Part shown: in pieces, positions 49,901-53,429 of the stretch
Layout of the letters: each line of letters starts with the position of its first letter
Numbering within the stretch: the stretch's first letter is position 1
Source of the DNA: Parapristionchus giblindavisi
Lineage: Eukaryota; Nematoda; Chromadorea; Rhabditida; Diplogasteridae
DNA length: 64,000 nucleotides
Direction of reading: 5' to 3'
Assembly: GCA_943737045.1 (NCBI GenBank)
Contig: CALSFV010000060.1
Coordinates: forward strand, 124,001 to 188,000
Notes under the pieces: generated by a model
Seen by the model: only the letters and a program-made list of their open reading frames with translations
Told to the model about the DNA's origin: nothing
Database searches by the model: none
Translations under genes and position numbers: made by a program

Positions 49901-52900
49901 ATGAGCGGTCGGAAGCGGGCATTGCTCACGAAGATGACAGAGTGTCTGCGCATGATTGAGCGGTCGATGGAACGCCTCCGAGGGGTACGGTATTAGCAAG
50001 CGGCAAATTCAAATTTTAAATAATATTTTGGCGCCAATTGAAATCTTCATTTTGTAGGCGACAGCGCCACAGTTTTGGCGTGAACCGCACGTTCTGCAGA
50101 AGAATCTACCCGACATCAGGGATTCGGTGACGACAATCAATGAGGTGAGTGGTACGGTAGTCGGTAGGACGTTTGATTTTTTGTTGGCGGTAAATTTGAA
50201 TTTTGTATTTGCCCATTTTCAGGCTCTCGATCATTTTGTCGACAGCACTGCGCGCATCGCGATCGATAATGTGTCAACGAAGGCCGATGGTGAGTTGAGA
50301 GTCAGGGATACTGTGGCATTGTAATTGGATTACTGTAGTCTGATCCCTGTGTACGGTAGAGATTGTAGAGTACTGTAATTTGGATGGATATGGTCAAATT
50401 AGCTGTAGTTGTTGTTGATATATCGATTATTATCCCTACCTTGTTATGTTTCAGAACTGCGCGCTCTTCTCGTTCCACTGCGTGATTCACGCGCCCTCAT
50501 CGGCGCTCTCCGACAGGCACTCGATCTCGGCGGTTGGACGCTGGCGACTCTGGCGCGAGACAAACGACAGCCCAAGATTGGACTCGACTCCATCGAGCAA
50601 TTCCTCATCGTTGTGAAGAGGGTACGATAACCTTACAGTATGATATAGTAAAGGGTACAGTAACCTTACAGTATGATCTAGTAAAGGGTACGGTAACCTT
50701 GCAGTATGATCTAGTGAACGATCTCTTTAAAGGGAACCTCTCTCAATGGTCTCTTCGATGCGCAATGCTTTCTCGTTGTCAGAGAACAGAGAAATATTGT
50801 GTGCAATAAAGAGACTATTGAGAGAGGTTACGCTCCCTTTAAGTCGCAAACACTGTTTCTTAATTTTTAAACAATAGAGTGTGTGATAACGGTAGCGTTG
50901 ATCTAAATAGGTCACACGTTCCTCCCCCCGTTAATTCCTGTTTTGAAAGACGAATATTATTTGTACGGCAGTGGAGGCAACGTGACTGGACAGATACTAC
51001 ATACACTGTTATCAATTCGATTACTATCAATCATTCAATCATTTCATTTCGATTCAACTCGCGTTTCATTATAAATTATTATGAATGCGTATAATAATTA
51101 TTGTTAATAATAAGTTCCAATATCGATATCTTATTGTTAGCAACTGGCATCCATCCCCTTTATGTCATTCTTTTAAATGTTCCGTATTACCTTTAAGGAA
51201 TGAATAAAAACGAATAAGAATATTCAGAAATATTAATTGCTGTATTGTGCAGGTACCGCAGGAGTGCGTGGCAATGCTGGACTGGCTGTCGCTGCTGAAT
51301 CCCGACCCGCCCGTGGTCTGCTTCATGGCCACGGCACCGTCGACGTTGCCGGCCTCCTCTGGCGGGCCACTGGCCTACTTTGGCTATGCCCCATCGCCTC
51401 CTGCGGCGCGTGTGGCCACTACCGCGGCGCCTAGTCCCGCGCCTTCCGATGACTCGAAGCGTCTGTCGTCATCCTCGACGACCAGCTCTACCGTTACCTC
51501 GGGTGAGTACGGCATTCGGTAGTCGCAAAACTTCTGCTAAAATGAAATATGATTCAATGCTAAAAATAATTGGGTTTGCTGGAGGGGACCTTGCCAATGA
51601 TCCTACTAGTAGTCAATACTATGGTCATAATCTTACTATATTGTAGGCGATTCGTCGACCTCACCGCCCTCATCCATCCTCAAGCAGCCGAATGGCGCAT
51701 CGAAAGGAGGCGCCAGAGTCACCTTTGCAGATGATGTTGTTAGTTCTTTTCTTGTTTTTTTTAAAAATATTTTATTGATTGGTTCGTGCTAATGGTGAGA
51801 AAATAGTAAACGTAGAAATTTGTATCCAGAGAAAGTGGGACGGGTGATTATGAAAGATCAAAGATCAAAGATCATTTTCAGGATTCGTCCTCGCGCAGCA
51901 ATCGCCTGTCCACATCGTCGCTTGATGGCACATCGCCCTCCTCTCGTCTCTCCCAACTGCCCCATCATCTCTCATCGTCAAATGACCGTCACTTCTCCTC
52001 GCCCCCGGGAACCAGTACGCCTACCGTAACCGGCAACGGTTACGGTAACGGCACCACGAACGGATACGGTAACGGCAACGGACATCATCAGTCGATGCTG
52101 AACGGCGCCACGCACTCGAGCATCCTGGAAGAGGACGATCTGGAGAGTGTTCTCAGTGAGCGGGACAGTCTGTATCAGGTACGGTAGACTTGGATTACTG
52201 TAGTATACTGGGTTACGGTAGACATAGATTACGGTAGATTGAATAGAATGCTTGATTATGGTGGGTATACTGTATACGGTATATGCTGATTACGGTTTCA
52301 AAATGTGCGCTCCTTTGTAGGATTACGCCCAATTGGACGATCCCGCTCCACACAGACTGAACAAGGCGCCCGTATCGAACGGAAGTTCGCGAAGAGGAGA
52401 CATATCGGATGAGGTGAGTTACCGTAACCGCGACCGGGTTTTCTTATATCCGTCAATTGCAGGACCGTCAATTGATCCGGTTCTACGCGCCTCAATTGGC
52501 CGGTCACACCGACGCCCTTGCACTCGCCATCGACGAGTTCATAGATGTTGTCGAGCATCAACTCCCTCCGCGAGAGTTTGTGCAGAAGGGCAAACTGGTG
52601 AGTGGGAGTTTCTATTTGACGGACCTTGAATCTCCGGCTCAATGGTTACGAGACCTGCCTTGCAGATCATTCTGGCTGCCCATAAGCTGATCTACATTGG
52701 AGACAGCGTGTCACAGTGCGTCAAGGATGCCAAGCTCAGTGTTGAGGTAAGAGGGATATTGGTACGGGTTCCGGGAATTATGGGAGCCGCGAAATCGACA
52801 TGACTAATTGCCGGATGTTCAGGTGCGAGCGGGAGCGGACCATCTGTGCAATCTGCTGAAGGAGTGCGTCTCGGCAACAAAGAGCGCTGCGGAAGAGGTA

Positions 52901-53078
52901 ATCAATATTTTTGAGCATTGATCTTTAAAAAATTTTTGTATTGATTTTTTAAAATTCAATAATATTTGTCCAATTACAGTACCCCAACATCACCCATGTG
53001 CAGAGGATGGTGGATACGATAGTTGCTGTATCGCGAGCGGCGACAGATCTTAAACTCCTTGTAGAGACGCACATCTAA
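1702..53078 (+). CDS. BCAR1: CAS-family scaffold protein (p130Cas/BCAR1/NEDD9-like), 25 exons
   Basis: Exons: 1702-1707, 2015-2155, 21432-21531, 21868-21974, 36220-36475, 36841-36944, 38189-38382, 40304-40406, 40691-40760, 46061-46212, 46461-46617, 46901-47004, 47165-47283, 49882-49984, 50058-50144, 50223-50289, 50455-50621, 51253-51502, 51647-51738, 51882-52178, 52321-52413, 52463-52597, 52666-52746, 52823-52897, 52980-53078. They sum to 3159 nt, 1052 codons plus TAA, and every junction is phase-consistent with gt/ag. Residues about 51-115 form an SH3 domain (ALYxN...PDELAFxRG, GWWLC, GIVPANRLE). About 538-700 resemble the CAS serine-rich four-helix bundle. Residues 924-1052 match the CAS C-terminal FAT-like domain (DRQLIRFYAPQ, AAHKLIYIGD, ATKSAAEEYP). 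CAS proteins are cytoplasmic docking proteins at integrin adhesions that bind FAK and Src. Length exceeds human p130Cas (about 870). The symbol is the family name, not a claimed species-specific name. Confidence 0.94.
2015..2155 (+). CDS. BCAR1: CAS-family exon 2, Gln-rich N-terminal extension
   Basis: A 47-codon phase-0 exon (residues 3-49) between cgattacag and gtgagc. It is rich in Gln (QAQQAKLQQQ, DDQQQ) followed by GGGG and ends TYAPMYEHE. Vertebrate CAS proteins have only a few residues before the SH3 domain, so this is lineage-specific sequence. Exon 3 can follow this exon or the alternative start at 5227. Confidence 0.78.
3020..3140. mobile_element. Palindromic MITE, TTTAA family, copy 1
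   Basis: Starts TTAAAGGCGCACCCCGAGCT and ends GTTTTGCCTTTAA. Internal inverted repeat: AAACTCTCCGCTCTG against CAGAGCGGAGACT around a CTCTC...GAGAG hairpin loop. TTAA flanks both ends, as a TTAA/TTTAA target-site duplication would leave. 121 bp and non-coding. Confidence 0.78.
3171..4190 (+). repeat. Four diverged copies of an ~85-100 bp unit
   Basis: Copies at 3171-3256, 3337-3418, about 3955-4025 and 4088-4190 share the order GATGAGG, then (GAGGCAG)TGATTTCGTGT, then an ATCATNTTGTGNGCGACGAT-like end. The cores also occur inverted at 22250-22275, 22530-22555, 37655-37677 and 37912-37935 (ACGCGAAATCAGCGGGT). The spacing is irregular, so this is a dispersed element rather than a satellite. Confidence 0.6.
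3638..3749. mobile_element. hAT-like MITE, CATAGGTCGAA family (diverged)
   Basis: Ends CATAGCTCGAAAAGTACG and ATCCGACCTATG match the family at 19260 and 25962. It contains one internal GGCCGTATTTTGAAAA block. Flanking 8-mers (AAAACAAG, GTCAGAAA) do not match, so this is an old or shortened copy. Confidence 0.6.
5227..5235 (+). CDS. Candidate alternative first exon of CAS-family gene
   Basis: ATG AGA GTG followed by gttagt (the same donor type is used at 51739). It is phase 0, so direct splicing to 21432 would give MRV-VGVARALY. Upstream sequence from 4930 is open in this frame for 99 codons, but that peptide has no recognisable domain and is more likely leader. Vertebrate CAS genes use alternative first exons encoding a few residues before the SH3 domain. 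Speculative. Confidence 0.35.
8212..8386 (+). repeat. 43-bp minisatellite, four copies
   Basis: CAGTAGCTCCGTTAGCTCCT recurs at 8212, 8255, 8298 and 8341, each followed by GCTCTGGTTCTCTCGTCGAG. Copies are nearly identical. 43 is not a multiple of three and the repeat sits in an intron, so it is not coding. Confidence 0.93.
9259..9510 (+). repeat. CTCTCTCCCTCTGC minisatellite in CT tract
   Basis: About 250 bp of pyrimidines with CTCTGC interruptions at 14-20 bp spacing. It follows a polypurine stretch at 8755-9170, so the two tracts have opposite strand bias only 100 bp apart. The Ser/Leu/Pro reading frame through it is an artefact. Confidence 0.9.
9699..9790. repeat. Dispersed GCGAGAGAGTGTGTGAAA repeat, copy 1
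   Basis: Reads GAGGCGAGAGAGTACGTGAA...GAGGAGAGTTTTCGCTG...TTTTGAACAGCG. Related copies lie at 15133-15190, 24415-24510 and 46660-46735 with the same block order. Confidence 0.6.
10933..11160. repeat. Dispersed GGTGGATCGGTGTTTCG motif, two copies here
   Basis: CCCAGTAGATCGGTGTTCCG at about 10937 and CCCGGTGGATCGGTGTTCCG at about 11124. Further copies are at 15217-15250 (ACCGGTGGATTGGTGTTTCG) and 42998-43025. Likely fragments of a longer dispersed element. Confidence 0.5.
12357..12421 (+). repeat. tRNA-like segment in left palindrome arm
   Basis: GTGGTGTAGTGGTAATG resembles an RNA polymerase III A box and GGTTCGAGTAC a B box, about 48 bp apart. An inverted copy lies at 13511-13575. The acceptor stem does not pair convincingly, so a functional tRNA is unlikely. 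Confidence 0.55.
13511..13575 (-). repeat. tRNA-like segment in right palindrome arm
   Basis: Reverse complement of the segment at 12357-12421: GTACTCGAACC (B box) and CCACTACACCACGC (A box) read on the plus strand. It belongs to the same inverted duplication. Confidence 0.55.
15133..15190. repeat. Dispersed GCGAGAGAGTGTGTGAAA repeat, copy 2
   Basis: GAGGCGAGAGAGTGTGTGAA followed by GAGGAGAGTTTTATC; shorter than the copy at 9699. Confidence 0.55.
17181..17295. mobile_element. Palindromic MITE, TTTAA family, copy 2
   Basis: TTTAAGGGTACACCAGAGCT at the left and GGGGTGTGCCTTTAA at the right. The stem pairs TCTCTCCGCTCTGG with CCAGAGTGGAGAGA around a short loop. 115 bp, about the same length as copy 1. 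Confidence 0.82.
18409..18512. mobile_element. Partial TTTAA-family MITE
   Basis: Contains CCCGAGCTAATTTGA at the left and GAGCGAGAGAGTATTGCCAGAG towards the right, the family's inner blocks. The terminal GGC...CACCC/TTTAA sequence is not preserved. Confidence 0.5.
19260..19463. mobile_element. hAT-like MITE, CATAGGTCGAA family, intact copy
   Basis: 204 bp flanked by a perfect 8-bp duplication GGGGTGAT (19252-19259 and 19464-19471). The ends CATAGGTCGAA and TTCGACCTATG are exact complements. The interior is four imperfect repeats of TTTTGGCTCAAAATGCGGTC followed by AGG(T/C)TTTTCGATTTTT. An 8-bp duplication with CA/TG ends points to mobilisation by a hAT transposase; none is in the window. 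Confidence 0.9.
20625..20890 (+). repeat. (CT)n tract, about 265 bp
   Basis: Near-pure CT dinucleotides with repeated CCACTCTCTTTCTC and TATCAGTCCCTCTCC interruptions. It is the longest such tract in intron 2. All open frames through it are artefacts of Leu/Ser coding by CTC/TCT. Confidence 0.93.
21432..21531 (+). CDS. BCAR1: CAS-family exon 3, SH3 domain first half
   Basis: Residues 50-82, phase 0 to 1. VGVARALYSNASEYPDELAF carries the ALYDN-type start of SH3 and the CAS-specific PDELxF motif, followed by TRGATLRVIHDPDG. Acceptor ttccag, donor gtaagt. This is the exon that identifies the family. Confidence 0.96.
21532..21867. other. Intron 3, octamer-rich
   Basis: Within 336 bp there are about a dozen TACGGTA(G) motifs, then a TTTGATCTCTTGATC array close to the acceptor. 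No exon seen. Confidence 0.85.
21868..21974 (+). CDS. BCAR1: CAS-family exon 4, SH3 domain second half
   Basis: Residues 83-118, phase 1 to 0. Contains GWWLCVDE (the Trp pair of the SH3 ligand groove) and DKGIVPANRLEIM (the conserved Pro and the ALYDY-distal strand). These match CAS-family SH3 domains, which bind proline motifs of FAK, C3G and PTPs. Confidence 0.96.
23690..23795 (+). repeat. GAGAAG/GAGGTA hexanucleotide tract
   Basis: Purine tract with GGAGAA and GGTAGA hexamer periodicity that reads as Arg/Gly or Glu in different frames. Simple repeat, not an RGG protein. Confidence 0.88.
24038..24229. mobile_element. MITE with GACCCACTATATAA repeats, copy 1
   Basis: 192 bp flanked by a 9-bp direct repeat ATTTCGTAT (24029-24037, 24230-24238; an 8-bp reading is equally possible). 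Ends are CATACATT/AATGTATG, continuing into CCCTCG/CGAGGG. The interior has two GACCCACTATATAA blocks and a third relic AACCCACCCTATTT. Confidence 0.82.
24415..24510. repeat. Dispersed GCGAGAGAGTGTGTGAAA repeat, copy 3
   Basis: CTGCGAGAGAGTGTGTGAAA, then TGAGGAGGGTTTCCTCTGAT, then GTTGAACAGGATATTAGTAG; same block order as 9699-9790. Confidence 0.6.
25962..26164. mobile_element. hAT-like MITE, CATAGGTCGAA family, intact copy
   Basis: 203 bp with perfect 8-bp flanks GGGACAAT (25954-25961, 26165-26172). It is in opposite orientation to the copy at 19260. The interior has three to four repeats of GACCGGATTTTGA/CCAAAATTTCACAAAAATCG. Confidence 0.9.
27727..27908. mobile_element. MITE with GACCCACTATATAA repeats, copy 2
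   Basis: Ends CATGCATTTTC and GAAAATATATG. Flanks are ATAACGAC/ATAACGAT, an 8-bp duplication with one mismatch. Three internal GACCCACTATAT blocks. Same family as 24038-24229. Confidence 0.78.
29260..29630 (+). repeat. CTCTAC/CTCTCC higher-order minisatellite
   Basis: About 370 bp of CTCTAC hexamers organised into larger units with CTCCGTCTACC and CTCCCCCTCTCTCTC junctions recurring roughly every 60-120 bp. The 180-codon frame through it is an artefact. Confidence 0.9.
33959..34151. mobile_element. hAT-like MITE with CATAGGTGGGC ends
   Basis: 193 bp with perfect 11-bp ends CATAGGTGGGC/GCCCACCTATG and a perfect 8-bp target duplication ATTCGAAC (33951-33958, 34152-34159). The interior carries four copies of GCGCA(C/T)AGCCTTGCCT, some followed by TCGCGAAAATCGGGCAATTT. 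The ends share CATAGGT with the 19260 family, and TGGGC is typical of hAT ends. Confidence 0.92.
34753..34935. mobile_element. Inverted-repeat element with CCCCCTGTAAAATTAG repeats
   Basis: Ends ATACATGGGCG and CGCCCATGTAT are perfect complements. Inside are three CCC(C/T)TGTAAAAATTAG/GACG blocks. Built on the same plan (short TIR plus internal direct repeats) as the hAT-like MITEs, but no clean target duplication is visible. Confidence 0.7.
35757..35856. mobile_element. Palindromic MITE, TTTAA family, copy 3
   Basis: GAAACTCTCCGCTCTAACC pairs with GCCAGAGCGGAGAGTAAGATT, ending GGGGTGTGCCTTGAAG. The left terminal 25 bp are missing. Very close to the copy at 3020-3140 over the stem. Confidence 0.78.
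36220..36475 (+). CDS. BCAR1: CAS-family exon 5, Phe/Gly/Asp-rich linker
   Basis: Residues 119-203, phase 0 to 1, after ttttcag. Reads PLFDDFFMFSGRGG at the start and MFPGFPGFDDFPGLDRG near the end. This is where vertebrate CAS has its YxxP-rich substrate domain, but no YxxP occurs here. Not recognised in other CAS proteins. Confidence 0.88.
36476..36840. other. Intron 5
   Basis: 365 bp with TACGGTAG motifs after the donor and a GATCTTTGATCTTGATCTGA array just before the acceptor. No exon seen. Confidence 0.8.
36841..36944 (+). CDS. BCAR1: CAS-family exon 6
   Basis: Residues 204-238, phase 1 to 0 (tttccag / gtatgt). NGLSAPFDSMRRGSNATDDG followed by SFRGIVRNIPIKVEQ. No domain recognised. RRGSNA is a plausible basophilic-kinase site. 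Confidence 0.9.
36945..38188. other. Intron 6, 1.2 kb
   Basis: Begins with a TTTGATCTTTGATC array. Contains two inverted cores (GGGAAATCAGCGGGT at about 37660 and 37917) of the repeat seen at 3.2-4.2 kb. No exon recognised. Confidence 0.75.
38189..38382 (+). CDS. BCAR1: CAS-family exon 7, Pro/Gly-rich linker
   Basis: Residues 239-302, phase 0 to 2. Starts RESAPLPTIPTRSP, a proline-rich stretch able to bind SH3 domains, and continues with GGGGVLGRPEAFSAPSGRPE and SLYNSGPPPQNIRRTV. Three Tyr residues, none in YxxP. Confidence 0.92.
38383..40303. other. Intron 7, 1.9 kb
   Basis: CT tracts at 38530-38625 and 39935-40085, TACGGTA motifs at 39285-39490. A frame at 40212-40258 flanked by acag and gtaaac is open but does not fit the phases of the neighbouring exons. 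No recognised element. Confidence 0.7.
40304..40406 (+). CDS. BCAR1: CAS-family exon 8, Thr/Pro-rich linker
   Basis: Residues 303-337, phase 2 to 0. The acceptor is a tandem gcagcag (NAGNAG), so one Ser may be optional (start 40304 or 40307). Reads SGQLSPTPSDPLTTTASTTT then LPTLQTAPNGLRGQ. A second frame is also open, but only this one joins both neighbours. Confidence 0.85.
40691..40760 (+). CDS. BCAR1: CAS-family exon 9
   Basis: Residues 338-360, phase 0 to 1. QLNGGGGEFVSPVERLAQRL then RNL, predicted helical after the Gly run. The acceptor immediately follows an AAAGATCAAAGATCAAGATC array. Confidence 0.85.
41490..41600 (+). repeat. 19-bp minisatellite GAGATTATTGATTATTARG
   Basis: About five tandem units of GAGATTATTGATTATTAAG with A/G and TT/TA variants. 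The GATTATTGATT core also occurs singly throughout the introns. Confidence 0.88.
41821..42354 (-). CDS. Hypothetical open frame, 177 codons
   Basis: Longest non-repetitive open frame in the window that is not part of a recognised gene. It starts MIDSTIGYRMCPTKTSRGDE, has a basic middle (EIENRIGTRLKNRS) and ends SALLQNREYQSKIIV. I recognise no family. It lies inside intron 9 on the opposite strand. Its last ~35 bp are inverted upstream of the stop: GGCACTACTTCAGAATAGGG at 41724-41743 is complementary to about 41850-41870. It could be a nested gene, a transposon-derived fragment or chance. Confidence 0.35.
   Translation of the reverse strand: MIDSTIGYRMCPTKTSRGDEPYLLLQLVSSISLNTRNLNQIIWINRNCIGRVEDMTDREIENRIGTRLKNRSMQPKSARTITKHFSSIYKHFYILPTTFSSVLAMLSHLGRHKNSPIAYYRDISPPNYIYSQNTISIIDQLARLNGPTDPCFLQCSLSPVQLSALLQNREYQSKIIV
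42666..43079. other. Unexplained 138-codon open frame region
   Basis: A plus-strand frame is open here, but its composition is unremarkable and it includes the dispersed GGTGGATCGGTGTTTCAC motif (about 42998-43020). It ends where the 1.4-kb palindrome begins. I do not call it a gene. Confidence 0.3.
43080..44513. mobile_element. 1.4-kb long inverted repeat (palindromic element)
   Basis: Arms of about 650 bp (43080-43750 and 43866-44513) with a loop of about 110 bp. The ends read ATAAAAAACACTATCTGAGA and, on the other strand, ATAACACGCTATCTGAGA. Each arm contains a matching 94-codon frame starting MVHSTPWLILRNYCRGEFFD, one on each strand, differing at a few positions. No transposase motif is visible. 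The arms would form a very stable hairpin in the intron transcript. Confidence 0.88.
44797..44915 (+). repeat. GGGAGA tract
   Basis: (GGGAGA)n with ACAAGGAGA interruptions at 44830 and 44866; a simple repeat. Confidence 0.9.
46061..46212 (+). CDS. BCAR1: CAS-family exon 10, Ser-Pro-rich
   Basis: Residues 361-411, phase 1 to 0. Contains SEIVVPITVVPDAP and the tandem APNQRSPNQRSPSPSSSG, a run of Ser-Pro sites suited to proline-directed kinases, then an acidic end (AGAEENK). Confidence 0.92.
46461..46617 (+). CDS. BCAR1: CAS-family exon 11, Ser/His/Glu-rich
   Basis: Residues 412-463, phase 0 to 1. SSDLSSLSDGGNSSFERHST, then HHPSPHEEEDRHPPPPAPSM, with a PPPPAP motif for SH3 or EVH1-type binding. 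Preceded by six GATCTTTGATCTCTGAA-type repeats in the intron. Confidence 0.93.
46660..46735. repeat. Dispersed GCGAGAGAGTGTGTGAAA repeat, copy 4
   Basis: GTGGCGAGAGAGTGTGTAAA, then GCGGAGAGCG, then TTTTGAACAGCGAATAACAT. Confidence 0.55.
46901..47004 (+). CDS. BCAR1: CAS-family exon 12, single YxxP and RPLP
   Basis: Residues 464-498, phase 1 to 0. SYPKPAPPPSSS holds the only YxxP (Y465) in the predicted protein. NLRPLPRK (RPLP at 493-496) resembles the RPLPSPP Src-SH3 ligand of p130Cas but lacks the second proline pair and lies before, not after, the serine-rich domain. Confidence 0.93.
47165..47283 (+). CDS. BCAR1: CAS-family exon 13
   Basis: Residues 499-537, phase 0 to 2. DEFLPSSIAEDMRRNESGQW then KTIPTRVSQPSNGAG. 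It leads into the serine-rich helical domain. Acceptor preceded by TTTGATCTTTGATC. Confidence 0.93.
47446..47645 (+). mobile_element. tRNA-derived SINE, copy 1
   Basis: The head has TGGTGTAGTGG (A box) and GGTTCGATTCC (perfect B box). The body continues AGTTGCTGACTGTC, GTGTCTCAAGGGTTCCGATAG, CCGGGCTGGCTTACCGGTTTC and a GTCGACAAATGTTTTTG tail. The body is shared with the two downstream copies at roughly 70-80 percent by eye. Confidence 0.85.
48077..48284 (+). mobile_element. tRNA-derived SINE, copy 2
   Basis: GCGTGGTGTAGTGGTTAGCG head and GGTTCGACCCCGC B box, then AGTGCTTTATCAACTCGGATAG and TGGTCGATATTTTTG at the 3' end. More diverged in the body than copies 1 and 3. Confidence 0.85.
48540..48752 (+). 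mobile_element. tRNA-derived SINE, copy 3
   Basis: GCATGGTGTAGTGGTTAGCG, GGTTCGACCCCGCCTTCGAG, then CAAGTGTCTCAAGGACTCGG, GGGCTTACCGGTTTCCGGAT and CCGGTCGACATGATATTTTT. Probably closest to the family consensus. Confidence 0.87.
49882..49984 (+). CDS. BCAR1: CAS-family exon 14, serine-rich domain helix 1
   Basis: Residues 538-572, phase 2 to 0. SGRKRALLTKMTECLRMIER then SMERLRG, a strongly amphipathic helix opening the CAS four-helix bundle region, a 14-3-3/Grb2-binding module in vertebrate CAS. Confidence 0.93.
50058..50144 (+). CDS. BCAR1: CAS-family exon 15, serine-rich domain
   Basis: Residues 573-601, phase 0. ATAPQFWREPHVLQKNLPDI then RDSVTTINE. The Trp-Arg after a short linker and the leucine pattern resemble the second helix of the CAS serine-rich domain. 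Confidence 0.93.
50223..50289 (+). CDS. BCAR1: CAS-family exon 16, serine-rich domain
   Basis: Residues 602-623, phase 0 to 1. ALDHFVDSTARIAIDNVSTK, helical, corresponding to the LxxFxxxAxxxAxxxxD pattern of CAS proteins. Confidence 0.93.
50455..50621 (+). CDS. BCAR1: CAS-family exon 17, serine-rich domain C-terminal helices
   Basis: Residues 624-679, phase 1 to 0. LRALLVPLRDSRALIGALRQ, ALDLGGWTLATLAR and DSIEQFLIVVKR. L...L..L.DS..LI...R.ALD..GW.L..LAR is the characteristic last two helices of the CAS serine-rich domain. Confidence 0.95.
50622..51252. other. Intron 17 with a palindromic MITE
   Basis: Begins with three tandem ~37-bp units (AAGGGTACGGTAACCTTACAGTATGATCTAG, 50617-50715), then the MITE at 50726-50842; the rest is AT-rich and unremarkable. 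Confidence 0.8.
50726..50842. mobile_element. Palindromic MITE with TTTAAAGGG ends
   Basis: TTTAAAGGGAACCTCTCTCA pairs with TGAGAGAGGTTACGCTCCCTTTAA, and the interior pairs ATGGTCTCTT with AAGAGACTAT. TTTAA at both ends as in the 3020 and 17181 copies, but the stem sequence differs, so it is a sister subfamily. Confidence 0.8.
51253..51502 (+). CDS. BCAR1: CAS-family exon 18
   Basis: Residues 680-762, phase 0 to 1. Starts VPQECVAMLDWLSLLNPD, closing the helical domain, then a Pro/Ala/Ser-rich linker (YFGYAPSPPAARVATTAAPS, SKRLSSSSTTSSTVTS). Much higher GC than the flanking introns. Confidence 0.94.
51647..51738 (+). CDS. BCAR1: CAS-family exon 19, PP1-docking RVTF motif
   Basis: Residues 763-793, phase 1 to 0. 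SSILKQPNGASKGGARVTFA followed by DDV. RVTF (786-789), with a basic/small lead and acidic tail, is a canonical RVxF docking motif for protein phosphatase 1, and the upstream SSILK is a frequent companion of such motifs. Donor is gttagt. Confidence 0.92.
51882..52178 (+). CDS. BCAR1: CAS-family exon 20, Ser and Asn-Gly-Tyr-rich linker
   Basis: Residues 794-892, phase 0. A Ser-rich stretch, then NGYGNGTTNGYGNGNG, encoded by TACGGTAACGG repeats identical to the octamer that fills the introns, then SSILEEDDLESVLSERDSLY. The exon ends SLYQ, placing Tyr891 three residues before Tyr894. Confidence 0.94.
52321..52413 (+). CDS. BCAR1: CAS-family exon 21, Src-binding-like tyrosine motif
   Basis: Residues 893-923, phase 0. 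DYAQLDDPAPHRLNK sits exactly where p130Cas has DYDYVHLQG, just before the C-terminal domain, so Tyr894 is the likely Src-family phosphosite. No RPLPSPP-type Src-SH3 ligand is found next to it. Confidence 0.94.
52463..52597 (+). CDS. BCAR1: CAS-family exon 22, FAT-like domain start
   Basis: Residues 924-968, phase 0. DRQLIRFYAPQLAGHTDALA, then AIDEFIDVVEHQLPPREFVQ. The DRQLxxFY opening, AIDxF and QPPRxFV-like segment are hallmarks of the CAS C-terminal domain, which adopts a focal-adhesion-targeting four-helix fold. Confidence 0.96.
52666..52746 (+). CDS. BCAR1: CAS-family exon 23, FAT-like domain
   Basis: Residues 969-995, phase 0. IILAAHKLIYIGDSVSQCVK; the SAHKLVFIGD-type motif is near-invariant in CAS proteins. 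Chosen acceptor ttgcag at 52665. Confidence 0.96.
52823..52897 (+). CDS. BCAR1: CAS-family exon 24, FAT-like domain
   Basis: Residues 996-1020, phase 0. VRAGADHLCNLLKECVSATK then SAAEE, matching the third helix (LCxxLKxxVxATKxAA) of the CAS C-terminal domain. Confidence 0.96.
52980..53078 (+). CDS. BCAR1: CAS-family exon 25, C-terminus and stop
   Basis: Residues 1021-1052, ending TAA at 53076-53078. YPNITHVQRMVDTIVAVSRA then ATDLKLLVETHI is the last helix, ending close to the vertebrate family's usual C-terminus. No AATAAA was found in the next 300 bp, so the poly(A) signal is a variant or unseen. Confidence 0.96.
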   Translation, partial: YPNITHVQRMVDTIVAVSRAATDLKLLVETHI

Positions 53079-53331
53079 ACGAACCCCTACTGTAGCCCCT
53101 TCCCAGTACCCAATACCGTAACCCACGATTCTTACCGTATACCCTCGATCTGTAACTCTCTGTCCACTTGTACATGATAGTCGTGCCATTATTTGTAGGT
53201 ATATTTCAAGTTGCTAGTCGTTAGCTCATGTGTTCAATGTTTTTTCTTCTTCTTTTGAACGTTTCGTACATGATGGAGAGTGAAAAGAGGAGCCAGTGGA
53301 AGTGTCTGTCTGTTTGTAGATTTATTCTAAT

Positions 53332-53429
53332 CATGGGTTGAAAGGTACTTTGCAGATTTCGAAGCCTCGCCGAATTTCGGGATTTTGGAAAAAAACTGCT
53401 GGCCACTTTTTGAAAATGTTCGACCTATG
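53332..53429. mobile_element. hAT-like MITE, CATAGGTCGAA family, short diverged copy
   Basis: Ends CATGGGTTGAAAGG and TTCGACCTATG; flanks ATTCTAAT/ATCGTAAT agree at 6 of 8 positions. It lies 250 bp past the stop codon, possibly inside the 3'UTR. Confidence 0.6.
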
